Shown here piece by piece: positions 1 through 14,899 of a stretch of DNA of 64,000 bases; position 1 is the stretch's first letter; every line of letters begins with the position of its first letter. This DNA comes from Nephrocerus scutellatus. Taxonomy: Eukaryota > Arthropoda > Insecta > Diptera > Pipunculidae. Below the pieces are notes generated by a model, which had not been told where the DNA came from, ran no database searches, and saw only the letters and a list, made by a program, of their open reading frames with translations. Made by a program: the position numbers and the translations under genes. The stretch lies in contig OX352762.1 in assembly GCA_947095585.1 (NCBI GenBank), forward strand, positions 115,412,930-115,476,929. Direction: 5' to 3'.

Positions 1-3148
<3,148 letters not shown>

Positions 3149-3229
3149 TTTGATTGGGTTTTAAATCATTTAAAAAATTTACTTTATTAATTTCCTTAAA
3201 GAATTGGATCGCCCACCCACACAGATTAA

Positions 3230-3240
3230 AATAAAATAAA
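3230..3240 (+). terminator. Poly(A) signals of the Unc-89-like gene
   Basis: Two overlapping AATAAA hexamers lie about 85 bp after the TAG stop at 3146-3148. They are the first good polyadenylation signals downstream; another AATAAA lies near 3486. Placement is by motif only. Confidence 0.5.
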
Positions 3241-3584
3241 CATTTTCTAGTTGTGTTTTGTTTGATAAACATATCCCTCCAAATTTGCAATTACATACTC
3301 ATGTTGTTAAATAATTTTTAAAAGTTTGTTGCTTAAGAACGATTACCACGCCATCGCTTAAGCTTAGTATGTCAGAATTATCAGAATCATTGTGTAAAAC
3401 GAAATTCAGAACTACTAGACTCTATTATATAATTAAACGGTGATTATGAATATGATGTTGTAGATATTTATTAATATACAAATATAAATAAAAAGGTTTT
3501 ATTTTCTTTTTCTTTGTTTCTCTTTTGTTCTATTAAAATTTGCCAGTTATCGGGACCCGGGGTCGGAAATACAAGTCTGCACCC

Positions 3585-4215
3585 TAGAATGTAGCAAAAC
3601 AAGGTACAGAAGAACCGAGATCCATGTCATCTCAGACAGTCAGACACTGTTGCCGAGATCTTAAGGTCCATTCTTTAACTCCAAAACAACGTGGAGCTAG
3701 CTGCTTCTGCCCCTTGAAAGAACTGGCTTAAACTAACAAAATCACCTAAGTGCAAGAGAAGGCGCACAAGGAGTCTTCGCTGCCCCCGAGCCCAGTATTG
3801 CCATCTTAAAAACAAGATCGAAAAGAGGGAAAAACGTAATGGAAGCGGAATGGGAATCATCGACTGGGATAAGACAGACCAAAAAGCTTTTTAAATATAA
3901 TACTAATCATTTTGACAAAGCAATTAAACTGAACCGCCATACACTAAGAACACTACTCTAGTACATGACGGGACATGTCCCATTCCATGGCCAGCTTTTG
4001 AAAATAGGTAAATCCCAATCGGACCGCTGACGATTCTGTAAGGAGTCAAAAATAACATCAGAACACATACTTTTCATATGTGAAGCCCTCACCCGGAAAA
4101 GAATAAAACGCTTCAAGGCTTATACAGTTATCTGGCCGAATGCTAAACCAATTAACATGGCAGATAGTGGCATTCAAAAGGAATTAAGCAACCACTTATT
4201 GTGGTAAACACCTGG
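3585..4215 (+). mobile_element. LINE ORF2 remnant: RNase H and C-terminal zinc-knuckle region
   Basis: Broken reading frames on the plus strand resemble a jockey-type LINE. Around 3620-3650 is an RNase H-like EIHVISDSQT. Around 3961-4130 is a stretch reading YMTGHVPFHGQLLKIGK followed by a Cys-His cluster (RFCKES...SEHILFICEAL), the usual C-terminal Cys/His motif of such ORF2 proteins. Several stops and frame changes interrupt it. It is a dead, 5'-truncated copy lying between the Unc-89 3' end and an opposed LINE. Confidence 0.65.
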
Positions 4216-4253
4216 GATGCCCAATAGATCTCAAGGCCGCAGTGCACATGGCT

Positions 4254-5730
4254 TTATAGCCCAGCACCAGCAATTACAATTACAAATAGGGCTATCCTGT
4301 CTTGAAGGATAGAGAAGAAAATCTTGTATGCGGTATTCAATATCGTTATACCACGATAATTGTTGCACGTTGTGATATCTCTCTTCTTATGTATGGGGCT
4401 TCGTCTATGCTTGGTGGCGGCAGCATAGTGTGGTCGTCGGTCATTGGAAGTCTCCAATTCCTCAGTTAGCTGGCCATTTAGCAACTCATGAAAGTGCATC
4501 GCTCTAAGATGCCTCTATCGGCTCTACGAACTTCGTCTATGCTTGGTGGCGGCAGCATAGTGTGGTCGTCGGTCATTTGGGGTCTCCAATTCCTAAGTTA
4601 GGTGGCCATTTAGCAACTCATGAAAGTGCTGTTTTTTCATATCTTTTAAGGTTCTTATATTTTTCTTTGGTCGCGTTCTATGAAATTGTTGCATTGCTTG
4701 GTACGCAACATTCTTAAGTTCAGTCGCTAGCTTACACACGTCATCGAACCAGTCGTTCCGATCTGTACGACTACTGCCTAAACTGGAGTCAACAGTACTA
4801 ATGACAGTATCTTTAAGGTCTGTCCATTTCTCTTCTACGACCGACATCTCAGCCTCAGGACTTACTCTCCATTTAAGGCAGGTCCTATCGCTTGTCCGTA
4901 GTTGTTTCTGCTCTCTTCGTTGCGAAGTGCAGCTGTGTTGACTCGAATATGATTCGCATATGCAGTCTTTTATGATGATGCAATTCGCGCTCGGAGCACC
5001 ATACCAACAAGATAGTTGTTCGAGGCACAGTTGGCACCTCCGTACCTCCACGTCCAGATTTGGGTTGTGGCAGTGCTCTATAAACACGTGGTCTATCTGG
5101 TTACGATTGACTCCATTAAGTGGTATCCACGCTGCTTTGTAGATTCTTTTACGCGCAAATGTTGTACTCGCAACGACCAAATTATAGCTTGCTGTCATCT
5201 CTATATGACTCGTTATCCGCTGTCATTAGTGTTCTCGTGTAAACTATGGGTAGCAATGTATTGCCTGAATACCAGCTCCCTACCCATTTTTTCATTTATA
5301 TCCCCCAGAATAATTTTAACATCATACTGAGGGCAGACATGAAGTTCCCGTTCGACTGATTCAAATAATTCTTCTTTTTCATCATCTGGTGATCCCTCTG
5401 TAGGTGCGTGAGCATTTATGAGGCTTTTTTCCTTAAATCTGTCCCGCACGCGAAGAGTGCATAGCCGTCCATTTACTGCTCTATATCCGATAACTGTGGG
5501 TTTCATTATTATTCTGACTTGACAGCCAAGCCAGGACACATGATGTTTGCATCGCAGCTGTAATATTTTTAATATTCTGATTTTTGTAAGACACCATTCC
5601 CCGTCCACCGCGTCTTCTAGATTCCTGTTATGTCAACATTATATTTGAACAGGGCTAGATGCTGTGCAGCTTGAGCTCTATACAGTGAGCGTACGTTCCA
5701 TGAAAATATTCTTAAATCGTTTCGTTGCCG
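4254..5730 (-). mobile_element. RTE/craft-like LINE fragment: endonuclease and start of reverse transcriptase
   Basis: Read from 5730 downwards, the minus strand shows an AP-endonuclease domain: FSWNVRSLYRAQAAQH near 5700, a WTG(N/E)GVL segment, VKIILGDINEKMGRE near 5300 (the GDFN-type catalytic motif) and NQIDHVFIEH near 5100. After a Lys/Arg-rich linker it runs into the beginning of a reverse transcriptase, ITTCNNYRGITILNTAYKIF, near 4340, and ends there. Frameshifts are present near 5213 and 5613. The remainder of the RT is absent. A 132-bp internal tandem duplication (4399-4630) lies in the linker. Confidence 0.8.
4399..4630. repeat. Tandem duplication, 132-bp period, within the LINE linker
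   Basis: A block starting CTTCGTCTATGCTTGGTGG at 4399 recurs at 4531 with a few changes, each copy running to GCAACTCATGAAAGTGC. On the minus strand it repeats the linker peptide HFHELLNG...ETSNDRRPHYAAATKHRR. It is a local duplication in a dead LINE. Confidence 0.85.
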
Positions 5731-5899
5731 TAGCCGTCATCGTTCATCAGTGTATCCGCCAACCTTACTAGCCCGATCATTCGCCTTTTTCTGTATTACA
5801 GGAAAATTACCGGAGGCCACCACGTTAAGCTTTGATCGCACTTCCATCAGTCAGAGATAGTTGCGGGCGTTATCACTTACATCAAATAAAGAAAACTAA

Positions 5900-6839
5900 C
5901 ATCCTTCTCTCTGTCGAATAAGTCTGATAAAATAAAGTTTGAAATTTATGGCTAGTGAGTGTAAAGCCGCTGACTTCACTCCAGGCAGCCGTGACTAATG
6001 AAGGATATATGACACACTCCCTGCTGATTAATTATTAGATCCCATTCTCTTCTCTGATCTACATAGTCAGTCCACAAACTGTTGTTCCATATAAATAACA
6101 AAGTGTTAGATTTGCTTAAATTGGTTTCTTCCCATGAATTTCTCTGTGATCTTTTGAAACTCACAAACTTGATACACTCACATATCTACCAACGACAAAA
6201 GCTCAAAATTATTATGTCGAATATTAATAGGAAGGATAAAAGCGATTGCATGATTGAAAAAATATATTCCTCCAAAGAAAGATTATTTTAGCTTAAGTGA
6301 TAACTACAATTGAAATACATCTAGAAATTACATAAATAGAAGCGATATCATTCATATCAAGGAAAGTGGTATATGAATATGTAATTTACAAAGGTGTTAT
6401 ATAACATTTACGTTAACTGATTGCAAAAATTTAAGATTGTGATTTATTTTCAAAGCGACTGCCCATTTAGCAAGCTTACCTTAAACATTAAGTTATAAAA
6501 AGAATCTTATTTAGTAAAAAAAATGCAATGATTTTATTTATAAAAGCATAAAAAATGTGTACATATTTTTCTATAATAAAATGATGCTGCGACACTTATG
6601 AACAACAATAATTGAAATCTTTTAGGATAAGCAAATATCACAGCATTATATATAAACATGTTTGCTTTTTTACTTAATTATGGACTTAAAATAAAAGCAT
6701 TAATAACTAGCTCAAATTTCTATAAGTCTCTTTTCACATTCACTAAAATAATAATAAAAACAAAACTATTCGAATAAAATTATAATCAAATATACCATAC
6801 AAGTAGTTCGACACACAAATACATATTTTTGTTTATTTA
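5900..6839. other. Gene-poor interval between LINE fragment and UBE2F-like gene
   Basis: AT-rich sequence holding only short ORFs with no recognisable motif. It includes the 3' flank of the minus-strand UBE2F-like gene. No RNA gene or transposon terminus was seen. Confidence 0.5.
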
Positions 6840-7625
6840 CTATCTCCTCGCATACAATACAACGTATTCTTTGACTTTAGCTTGAAATTCCTTTTTGTCA
6901 CGCTGGTATTGCTCGGCAGCTTCAACATTAAGAGGGTCATCAAAATTTAGCAGATCCTAAAAATAAACACAAAAAAAAAACATTTTAATAATAGCTTTAA
7001 ATATCTCATATTTGGTAAACAATCAAACACGTTTTAGGGTCGAAATATATAGATAGTTGATCGTTACCGTAAACAATGAATTCAATCCCCAAATAACGTC
7101 CTTTAATTTACGGGTCGGTGCCCAACCGAGACCATCGATAGAATTTTGACGGAGAAGTGAGAGACATATATCACCAGTGACGGAAATATTCGGGTGCCAA
7201 AGTTTCGTCAAACATTTCACTTTCGGTGGCTACAAAATAAACAAAAATATGTTAATCGTTTCCAAATATAAATAATCAGTAATAGCGATGTTTTGTAAAC
7301 CCGCCTTCGACAATGCACTTTCAACACAAGGTACAAATTTACTCACGGCCATGTTATACTCCTCAGGAACATCTACGTTGAATTTATAATGTCCAGAGCT
7401 CCAAAACCCTTCATCTGGAGAAATTGTGAGCATAAATTCGTTTAATAAATTTGGGTCGTTAAAGCAAACTTTGCATGTTGGAGGCAATGTCTGTTCCATC
7501 TCTTGAACTTCTTTAACCAGAAGTCGGTCGCGAATAGAAATTCGTTTGGGATTTTCATTGTGGTTCTTATCGCTGCTGTCGTTTCTAACGTCGTCCTTTT
7601 TTAATTTTCTCGAAAGCGTAATCAT
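6840..7625 (-). CDS. NEDD8-conjugating enzyme, UBE2F type
   Basis: Three coding exons on the minus strand, 7625-7347, 7229-7068 and 6956-6840, joined by two phase-0 GT-AG introns, encode 185 aa, the same length as I recall for human UBE2F. The protein begins [12 protein letters not shown], followed by a basic-acidic tail and [13 protein letters not shown]. The E2 fold follows, with the HPN motif in LWHPNIS, the active-site Cys in GDICLSLLR, and the WGLNSLFT and [10 protein letters not shown] segments typical of the UBE2M/UBE2F class. It carries NEDD8 from the E1 to cullins, in fly work chiefly linked to Cul5-type ligases. I took the ATG at 7625; the in-frame triplets further upstream are not ATG. 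The N-terminal residues fit UBE2F better than UBE2M (MLTLASKLKRDD in human, from memory). No frameshift or missing key residue is seen. Confidence 0.92.
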
Positions 7626-7659
7626 ATTTAAATCGGTTACTATCAACAAAACTAAAATT

Positions 7660-8640
7660 TTTCTATTATTGAATTAGCATTTACAACTTTTTATAAACAG
7701 ATACAGATAACTGGTCGCGATTCAGACAGATCAAAAATTTTAGTGTCGAAGTGTCAACAGGGAAAGCAACCACACAAATATAATTGACAGCCAGGTGGGC
7801 TGACAGTTGAAGTAAAACGATATGTGTTTATACCGAGACATACCAGGATAACGATCAAACGGATACGGATAAAACATTAGGCGTATTTTGTTGCCGATGA
7901 ATAAGGAATTAGAATTTAAAAACCAGCAAAACAACAGGTTTTCTTATTCCAAAGAAGGAATAAGATAGTGTAATTGTTGTTGTTGTAATTCATTTTTCCT
8001 CGGGAAATAAAATACAGCAATTGTTTAAAACAAAACAATTAAACAATCAAAGAAAATATTCGATATATTTTATTCAGAGTTGTTAAGCTTCAAGAAAAAA
8101 ATTTTAAAAGTTATAAACATTAACAACATTGGCTATGTTGTTTATTGTTGTCTTGTAGGAAATGCGTAGTTAATGTAGTCTATAAACGTCAAATTATTTT
8201 ATTTTGTTGGCATTTCATTTTAAAACGTTTTTTTATCTCACTTTCGTGTATGTCCGTCTGTGCGGGTGGAATTTAGTAATTGATTTTAAAATAACTTCCC
8301 ATTGAGCTAGAGTGTAGACACATGAAACTTTAAACATAGCTCAGAACTGGATATTCATTGACAAATCACAAAAAAAGACAACAAATCGCAAAAAACAAAT
8401 ATAAAACTCGAGTTTGCAATTTGTTTCAGATCAAAGCAAAATACGAGTTTATAGAAAAAGTAATTCATCAAAAATTGCTTCATTGCTTTTCACAATATTT
8501 GCCTTTAAAAGTGTATAAACTTTTGCATACGCTCAAACCATTTATCGAAAGACTTTTTCCAGTCCGAAGATGATAGCCCCGAAAAGTGGTTTTTGAACGC
8601 TTCAACCGATTCTTTAAGCGAAAAAATCGTTGTCCACGCA
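7660..8640. other. Intergenic sequence upstream of the UBE2F-like gene
   Basis: AT-rich, with no supported gene. The UBE2F-like promoter must lie at about 7630-8000 but no TATA box is clear. A segment near 8225-8350 (ACTTCCCATTGAGCTAGAG) resembles the kind of low-copy repeat seen next to LINE pieces, but no termini could be set. Confidence 0.4.
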
Positions 8641-8649
8641 TCTTATCTT

Positions 8650-9204
8650 TGATTGTTGAGAACAGGAAGAAGTCATTTTATCCGCCATACACTTGATTAC
8701 AATTGTCATATCTGGACTGGTGCGCTTAAAACTACCTTGCATCAGCTAGATAGAACACAAAGCCGACCTCTCCTTGAATTAAACCGCAATACTCGTGGCG
8801 CTGTAAATGCTCATCAGTTTATCCTCAAGCCCATCTTTGGTCGTACAGTTAAATTCAGGGATTCGTTATTCAGCCGTACAACACGTATGTGGAATGCTCT
8901 GCCAAGCTCTGTCTTCCCACATCACTATGATCCACAGGCATTTAAAACACAAGCTTATAGACATCTCCTCTTTTCTCCTCCTTTTCCTCAACGGCCACGC
9001 TGTGCGAAGCATGTAGCCGAGCATTATAAGGGTGCGAACCCCTTTAAGCGTGCGCGAATTATAAAAAAAATATTGCGGCAGCAGATCATTTCTGTGTTAT
9101 GTGTGCGTAATGCGCTGTGCGCTGCACGCTTTGAGCAGCGCATCCTGCTTTACGATTGGGATTGTTTTGTTGTTGGGTTGCAGTACTTCGAATGTGTTTT
9201 TTAA
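8650..9204 (+). mobile_element. LINE reverse transcriptase C-terminal tail (5'-truncated, internally deleted)
   Basis: A 183-residue open stretch (8653-9204) resembles the end of a jockey/CR1-type ORF2. It has HTLDYNCHIWTGA (usual form VRP.LEY..HIWSGAP), LHQLDRTQSR, then HQFILKPIFGRTVKFRDSLF and FSRTTRMWNALPSSVFP, the stereotyped ending of these proteins. The segment that normally sits between the LD..Q.R motif and the FRDSFF motif is much shorter than usual, so an internal deletion is likely. No catalytic YADD is present. It is a dead fragment although the frame is still open. Confidence 0.75.
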
Positions 9205-9229
9205 TATTTCAGCATTTATAGTGGAATTC

Positions 9230-10208
9230 AGTACACTTTTGTTTATTAGAAAATTTACATGAAAAATTTTAATTTTTATGGCTTGTTTTTTAACTATTCA
9301 TTACGTTATTCCATTTTTGTTTTACGTTACACGAAACGTTTTCATGACTGAACATTTCATTATCTGAATATAATCTCGTGTTTATTTTTAAAAAATAAAT
9401 TTGGCGTACATTGATTTTTTGGCTGTCAAGTTGTTCGTTTATTTCAAAAAACCAATCTGCGGTAGATCGGATTTCCCCTATAACAGATCCTGATATTTTG
9501 GGAGATTTACCCCTCTTTTCATTACCTGCAACAACAACACATGAAATAAAACAATGTAAACAAAAGATTCTGGGCTATCGTGTTTTTTTTTCGAGAAAAA
9601 ATCTGAGTTCGAGCGCAGATTTCTAAAACAAAAAAAAAATACTAGATAAGTTTACCCTACTTAACATTATTGTGAAAAAAATATTTCTGTCGTTAGATAG
9701 AAATGTCGTAAGTTAATTATTTGTCATTGTTTTCATGTTTCTTCTCATTATGAGTGGATTTCTTATTGGTTATTGGTTAGTAAGGAATTTGAGTAAAAAG
9801 CAAAATATATTTCTTATAATCAACGCAAACTATTTTTTCAAATTTGTATAGCGATCGTAGAAAAAAAATTAGCCATGTAAACGATCCTTAAGAAGTTACA
9901 GTCCACAAAAAATACCATCCCCCACACAGCTAGTGCAAGCGAGTCAACGAGAGTGTCAAATGATCCCGCGTCAGTTAGTTTTTAAATTATTGTTTGCAGT
10001 AGAACAATAGCCGCAGTCATTGGTTGGAATTAGGATTTGCATTGGGATTAATTTGGCGACTTCATATAAGGTGGAAGTGCATATTATTTTTTCAGTTGGT
10101 TTTCGCCCCTATAAATTTATACATACAAAACAACGACTTACACTAGGTTAAGTAAAATAATTTAATAAACCAATCAGGTTTATCAATTCAACAAAAAATA
10201 GAATCAAA
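9230..10208. other. INCENP upstream region
   Basis: No gene is seen at 9230-10208. TATAAA at 10110-10115 lies 94 bp before the INCENP start codon and could be a core promoter element, but T/A-rich matches are expected by chance here. Confidence 0.35.
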
Positions 10209-13200
10209 ATGGAGGACTTAAGTTTAAGTTTAAAAGAATGTATTCTGCGCTCAACTCAAATCGAACAAAAATGGGAGGCCGAAGCTAAAGTATGAACGAA
10301 AAAATTATATACTTTTGTTATCAATTAATTGTGCTATTTTTCACAGGAAATGCAACTAAAGTTAAAGGCAATATTAAATGGAGCTGCAAAACCTATATTG
10401 GTTCAGCAATTGGATTCGCCTCAACAGAAAAAGAAACGAGCCAAGCGCCTTTCCACTGTGGATGATACTGAGGGTAACAATAACTTTATGCCTTATAGTT
10501 AAGATTAGATTTATTGCAATTCCATTTTAATAAAACAGATGAAACAATACATAATGAAACCATATCGCCGTCGAAAAGTTCAAGTAATTTGGGGATACGA
10601 AGTACGTTGGACGAGGAACCACCAATTGAGCACCAATTTGCACGACCAGTACGAGCTGCAAAGTTGAAATCTGAAAAGTGTTTGGTAAGATGTAATGTGT
10701 GCAACTTGAGTGTCTTAAAGGTATTCATTCTTTATGCCATATCTACAGAAAGAACCACCTATGAATACCAAATTGCGAAGGCCAAGTACCTTTAATGAAA
10801 GCTTATCGAATAGGGGAACCACCAGTAAGCAAAATAAATCAAAAACAGAAGTAAAACTAGAACACGAACAACGTCAATCTCAAATGAATACAAAAAATAA
10901 TGTGTCGTCTACATCATCTGTTGAAACATCAAGTAAAAAGGTGATTTATTTTAACGGCAATGTTATTCGATCTTATTTAACTTTGCTTCATCCTCAAAAG
11001 TCTGATGAATCAATTGTAGTCATCTCGGAAAAGGAATCTCCTGTAGTCGAAATTCCTTCAGATGAAGAGGATTCTAACGAAACACCGCAATCACTTAACA
11101 CTATCTCTAAAAATAGTAAGTTGTTGTTAGCGTTTACTGCAGAAAATAAATATTTGTTTGACAATTTTTCTCTGGTATCTGCGTAGAAAGTTCGGGCTCG
11201 AAACAAGATACAGGACTGTCGGAAAAGTCTCTAAAGGTTATAGTTAAACGTGAAAAGATAAGTCTGGTGAATTGCACGGAAACAACAACAGCTGCCGACA
11301 AGCCGGATACTACAGAGATGCCACGTGAGGCAAGTATTTTGGCATTGAAATTAATACATTTTTGAAAAGCAATTGTTAATGTAAACTTTCTACAGACTAC
11401 AAATCCTACAACTACTGCAAATACTACAACTACTACAATTACTGAACATTCTACGAATATTACAATTTCTAAAAATGTTGAAGTTAAAGTAGAGCCAGTT
11501 GAAAACACGATTTCACATACAACGGCGACGAAAAAAACACGAAAAAAGAAAGAGGTCATTCACAAACCTATAAAAGTGGAAAGATTTAGCGATATTATAT
11601 CTGAAGCAAAGAGCTCGCCAATATCATCAAGAACTCGAAAGGGAAGTACAGGGAAACAAAGAGCACCATCCGTGTATGAGGATGCTGTTGAAACTTTGTC
11701 AGAGGCTACTGAAACTGAAAAAAGAAACGAGGTACAAACACAACTATCGGCAGTCGCAAATGTAAAAACTGCAGTTTGTAACGATACTGTAACGTTTCCG
11801 AATAATCTCACAATGGCCACTGGATCATCTGATGCAACGTTTGTCTCCAATTCAGCGCAAAATAATACATTCGCTATACCAGCAGCGCAGACAACGTTCA
11901 TTATGGATGGAAATGCTACTGTAACAATTTCAGCAGCAGACAATTCCAATTCAAAGAAAGTACCTGCTGCTGTTATTTCATCTGATGCCACATTTAATTT
12001 AAAGGAATCTGTAGTGAACGATAGTCTTATGACTGAAGATGAATCATTTGAAAAACCTTTATGTCCACCGCCAGCAGCAGCTCCGTCTAAGATACATTCG
12101 AAGGCCGTCAAATCACAAACAAAGACAAAAGAGCTGTTCAAGTAAATTTTCTGTACGAATTTTTGGAAATTTTTTTTAACAATTCGTTCAACTATCCCAT
12201 AGTCCTTGTGTCCAAAGTCCTGTTAAGAAGAAGGTTGAAGCATTCGAAAATCATGCACAAGCGGCAAGTACACGCTCAAGGGCCCGTCCGAAAACAAAGG
12301 AAAACGCCGAACCAGTGCATGCGGTAAAAGTGTCTTGTTTTTTTTCGTGTACCGAATGATAAAGTAATAAGTATTTTCTATTTGATTTACAGCTTATAAA
12401 AGAGGCAAAGTCCTCTGCAACAACGCCTGTCCTTTTTAAACCTATAGCTCCAGCATTAGGACGATTTCTCACACCAACACAAGGGTCTAATGTTGTGCCG
12501 CTTGCAAGTAATAGCAATGTTAAGAAAATGCCAAATAGCGCATCAAAAACAATGCCATTCCCTAAACAAGCTTCGTCAAATCTTAAATCGACCAGTTCTA
12601 CATCAAGTAGCTCTCTAACACGTGAAAACAGTGCTGACGACTTCAAGAAGGGCTTTAATAAGTTGCAGGTAACAATTAGAGCTAGAAAAAGTTTTATTCT
12701 ATTATTCTAATGTTATTTAAAAAATTCTAGCAACTGGCTGAGGAGCGTAAAAAACTCCGCGAACAAAAGCACCAGCTTGCCGCACAAAGTCGCGAAGCTA
12801 AAGAACGAGAGCGTGCCGAGCGTCTGCAAAAGATTGCCAAGGAACGTGAAGAGAAAAAACGCAAAAAGGAACTTGAAATGGAACAAAAGAAACGAGAACT
12901 CGAAGAGATTAATCGTAAACTGAAGCTCCAAGAAGAACGAGATGCCATGAAGCTATTGGCCAAATCCAAATCAACTACAACTGAAATGGCGCGTCAAGAG
13001 CGAGATTTGCTTCTGCAAATGAAACAGCCGAAACCGCAGAAGCCTTTGAAATCAAAGTATACTTTTGAAATGCTTCATGAAGATGACTCAACTGATGATG
13101 AAGGTAAAACGTCCTACAAGAGGCCATCACCACCATCATGGAGTTTAAGTATGTACCTATGTGCAATTTAGCTTTTACTTTAGACTAAATGCAAGATTCT

Positions 13201-13421
13201 TAATTTTGTTTATAAATTGCTATACAGGCTTAAATCGTGCACCTTTTATCACAAGTCAATCATTCTTGAATACCGCCATCATAGATAGCTTCTTTTCGGT
13301 TCAGCCGATGACTCCGGATTTGCAGCAGATATTCCCGAATATAGATTCCAGATACCTAAAACGGAATTCAAGTGTCATATGGCAAACCCCGCCACGATAT
13401 TCGGAAATGCCCAAGTACTAG
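10209..13421 (+). CDS. Incenp: Inner centromere protein (INCENP), chromosomal passenger complex scaffold
   Basis: Ten exons can be joined with consistent phases: 10209-10289, 10347-10473, 10539-10684, 10749-11115, 11187-11329, 11396-12141, 12203-12323, 12393-12668, 12731-13148 and 13228-13421, giving about 872 aa. The N-terminus (MEDLSLSLKECILRSTQIEQ) is short and helical, as expected for the survivin/borealin-binding end. The middle is low-complexity, Ser/Thr/Lys-rich. Exon 9 encodes a long charged helix (about residues 670-765, rich in E, K and R) matching the INCENP single-alpha-helix. The C-terminus holds the IN-box that activates Aurora B: MTPDLQQIFPNIDSRYL, then KRNSSVIWQTPPR. The double Ser of the TSS motif is kept, but its Thr is Asn. 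Intron 5 (11330-11395) uses a GC-AG donor. Exon choice rests on frames and splice consensus; transcripts could shift a boundary. Confidence 0.92.
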
Positions 13422-13588
13422 ATGATGTTCGCCTTAGGAATATTTCTTTCAATTAGCGACAGTTAGTTTATCTTATCTCAAATCGCATTATTATTACAAA
13501 CATTATCTGTTACTATTATTATAAACCGCTTAGTGGTTTTTTTCTTTATCGTCTTAGCGTTATTTTTTGTAGTTTATATAATATATTT

Positions 13589-13594
13589 AATAAA
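13589..13594 (+). terminator. Poly(A) signal of INCENP
   Basis: AATAAA lies 168 bp after the TAG stop in AT-rich sequence, the first such hexamer downstream of the gene. Confidence 0.5.
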
Positions 13595-13834
13595 ACATTA
13601 AAATGTTTCAATGTATATTTGAAAAAACAGTACAAACTCGATGCAAGTGCAAGCTATGAACAGGTTGGGTGGTTACAAAGCGCGCCCAAAAAGTTCCAAA
13701 ATATCGCGGAAAATACTGACTATTGTTATTTCTGCTAAACACAAATCGTAACGTAAAAACGTATTCAGTTACTGTTTCAATTACAGTTTATATTTAAAAA
13801 TAATTAAATTTATAGAAAATTGTAAAAAAAACCT

Positions 13835-14420
13835 TTACTTGTTACCAGATAGACAGACAATTTTGTTTGAATAAAAATCGGGAAAATACGCACCTATCAA
13901 CTTGGCATCATCATATTCATCATCATATTTGGCTCTAAAACCGCGGTCCGGTTTTTCATCCCTAAACTCGGCGACCTGGAATACGCCATTATTCCAGCGT
14001 ATGCTTGGCCGACCGCGCATTCGTGTTTAATAAATCCTTACGCAAAGGAATTTCCGAGCAGGATCCTCTTCGTTCATGCGTGCTAGGTGTCTTGCCCACC
14101 GGAGCCAACCGTCACCGTCGGCATCGCGGTGACCCTCGTAGATCTCATCATTATAGTCTCCGGAATCATCCTTCCTCGCATATGGGGCCAACAATTCTCC
14201 GTGAGACTTTTCTCTCGAACGCGGCTAAGAGGTCAGAATGATTTTTGCTAAACACCTAAGTCTCAGATCCTTATGTAAGTACTGGTACGACCATTGTCTT
14301 GATCCCCTGCAGCTTGGACGTTACGGGTAAATTCGTGGATTTGAAGAGTCTTTACAGACTAAAGTAGGCTTTGTTGGCTTTAAGCAACTGCGCGTATTTC
14401 TGGTTTTATGATGTTGCATA
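13835..14420 (-). mobile_element. RTE-like LINE 3' end (reverse transcriptase C-terminus)
   Basis: Read from about 14330 downwards, the minus strand gives broken but clear motifs: VPVLT.GSET.VFSKNHSDL, then LAAFERKVSRRIVGPICEEG, then LRWARHLARMNEEDPARKF near 14080, and RGRPSIRW at 14018. This is the usual ending of RTE/craft-type ORF2 proteins (YGSETW, FERK.LR.I.GP, RWAGH..RM, GRP..RW). Frameshifts and stops show decay. Related pieces lie at 24545-24840 and 25890-26290, and weakly at 50560-50720. Confidence 0.78.
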
Positions 14421-14579
14421 TTCTGCTTGCAGACGTGGCCACCATGTATGTTGGTAGAGTGGTGTACCCCGCTGTACTTGCGAGGTCCTCAATTGTGCGT
14501 CATTTTGATGCATCTCGAGGGACCTAGGATGGAGATTCAAGTGATTTAAATCCAGCCTGTAGCGTTCAGATACAAGATC

Positions 14580-14800
14580 AGGTCGATGATCCTGTAATCT
14601 GAGACCTCTCAGGTCACGAAAAGATGGTTTTTCTAATATGCGGTGTCTTGGCCATGCTAGGGCCCGACAAATGCAGAGGAAGTGTATGAGAGTTTCTTTC
14701 TCATTTTCATCTTTGTAAGACAAGTAAGCAGACGTTGTTGTGCGGTATACCCAACTTAGCAGCATGGCTACATTAATCTTGATGTGGCGCAGTTTGACAG
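14580..14800 (-). mobile_element. Jockey-like LINE C-terminal Cys/His fragment
   Basis: Within a 134-residue minus-strand ORF (14810-14406) the stretch DENEKETLIHFLCICRALAWPR and following HRIL resembles the terminal CxxC..E(T)..H.LC.C.AL..R motif of jockey-type ORF2 proteins. The rest of the ORF shows no family resemblance, so I treat it as a transposon remnant and not a gene. Confidence 0.5.
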
Positions 14801-14899
14801 ACTGCTTCACCTTGGCTCTGACTTAGTATTAAAAAAGGAGACCTTGTTCCTTGACTGAGCCCATTGAACAGCTAACCCTTTCCATAGAGCCGGTGTTCA

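Noticed and set aside
11560..12141. 193-codon minus-strand ORF opposite INCENP exon 6
   Set aside because: It is the antisense shadow of the low-complexity INCENP exon, which has splice sites, phase and IN-box context on the plus strand.
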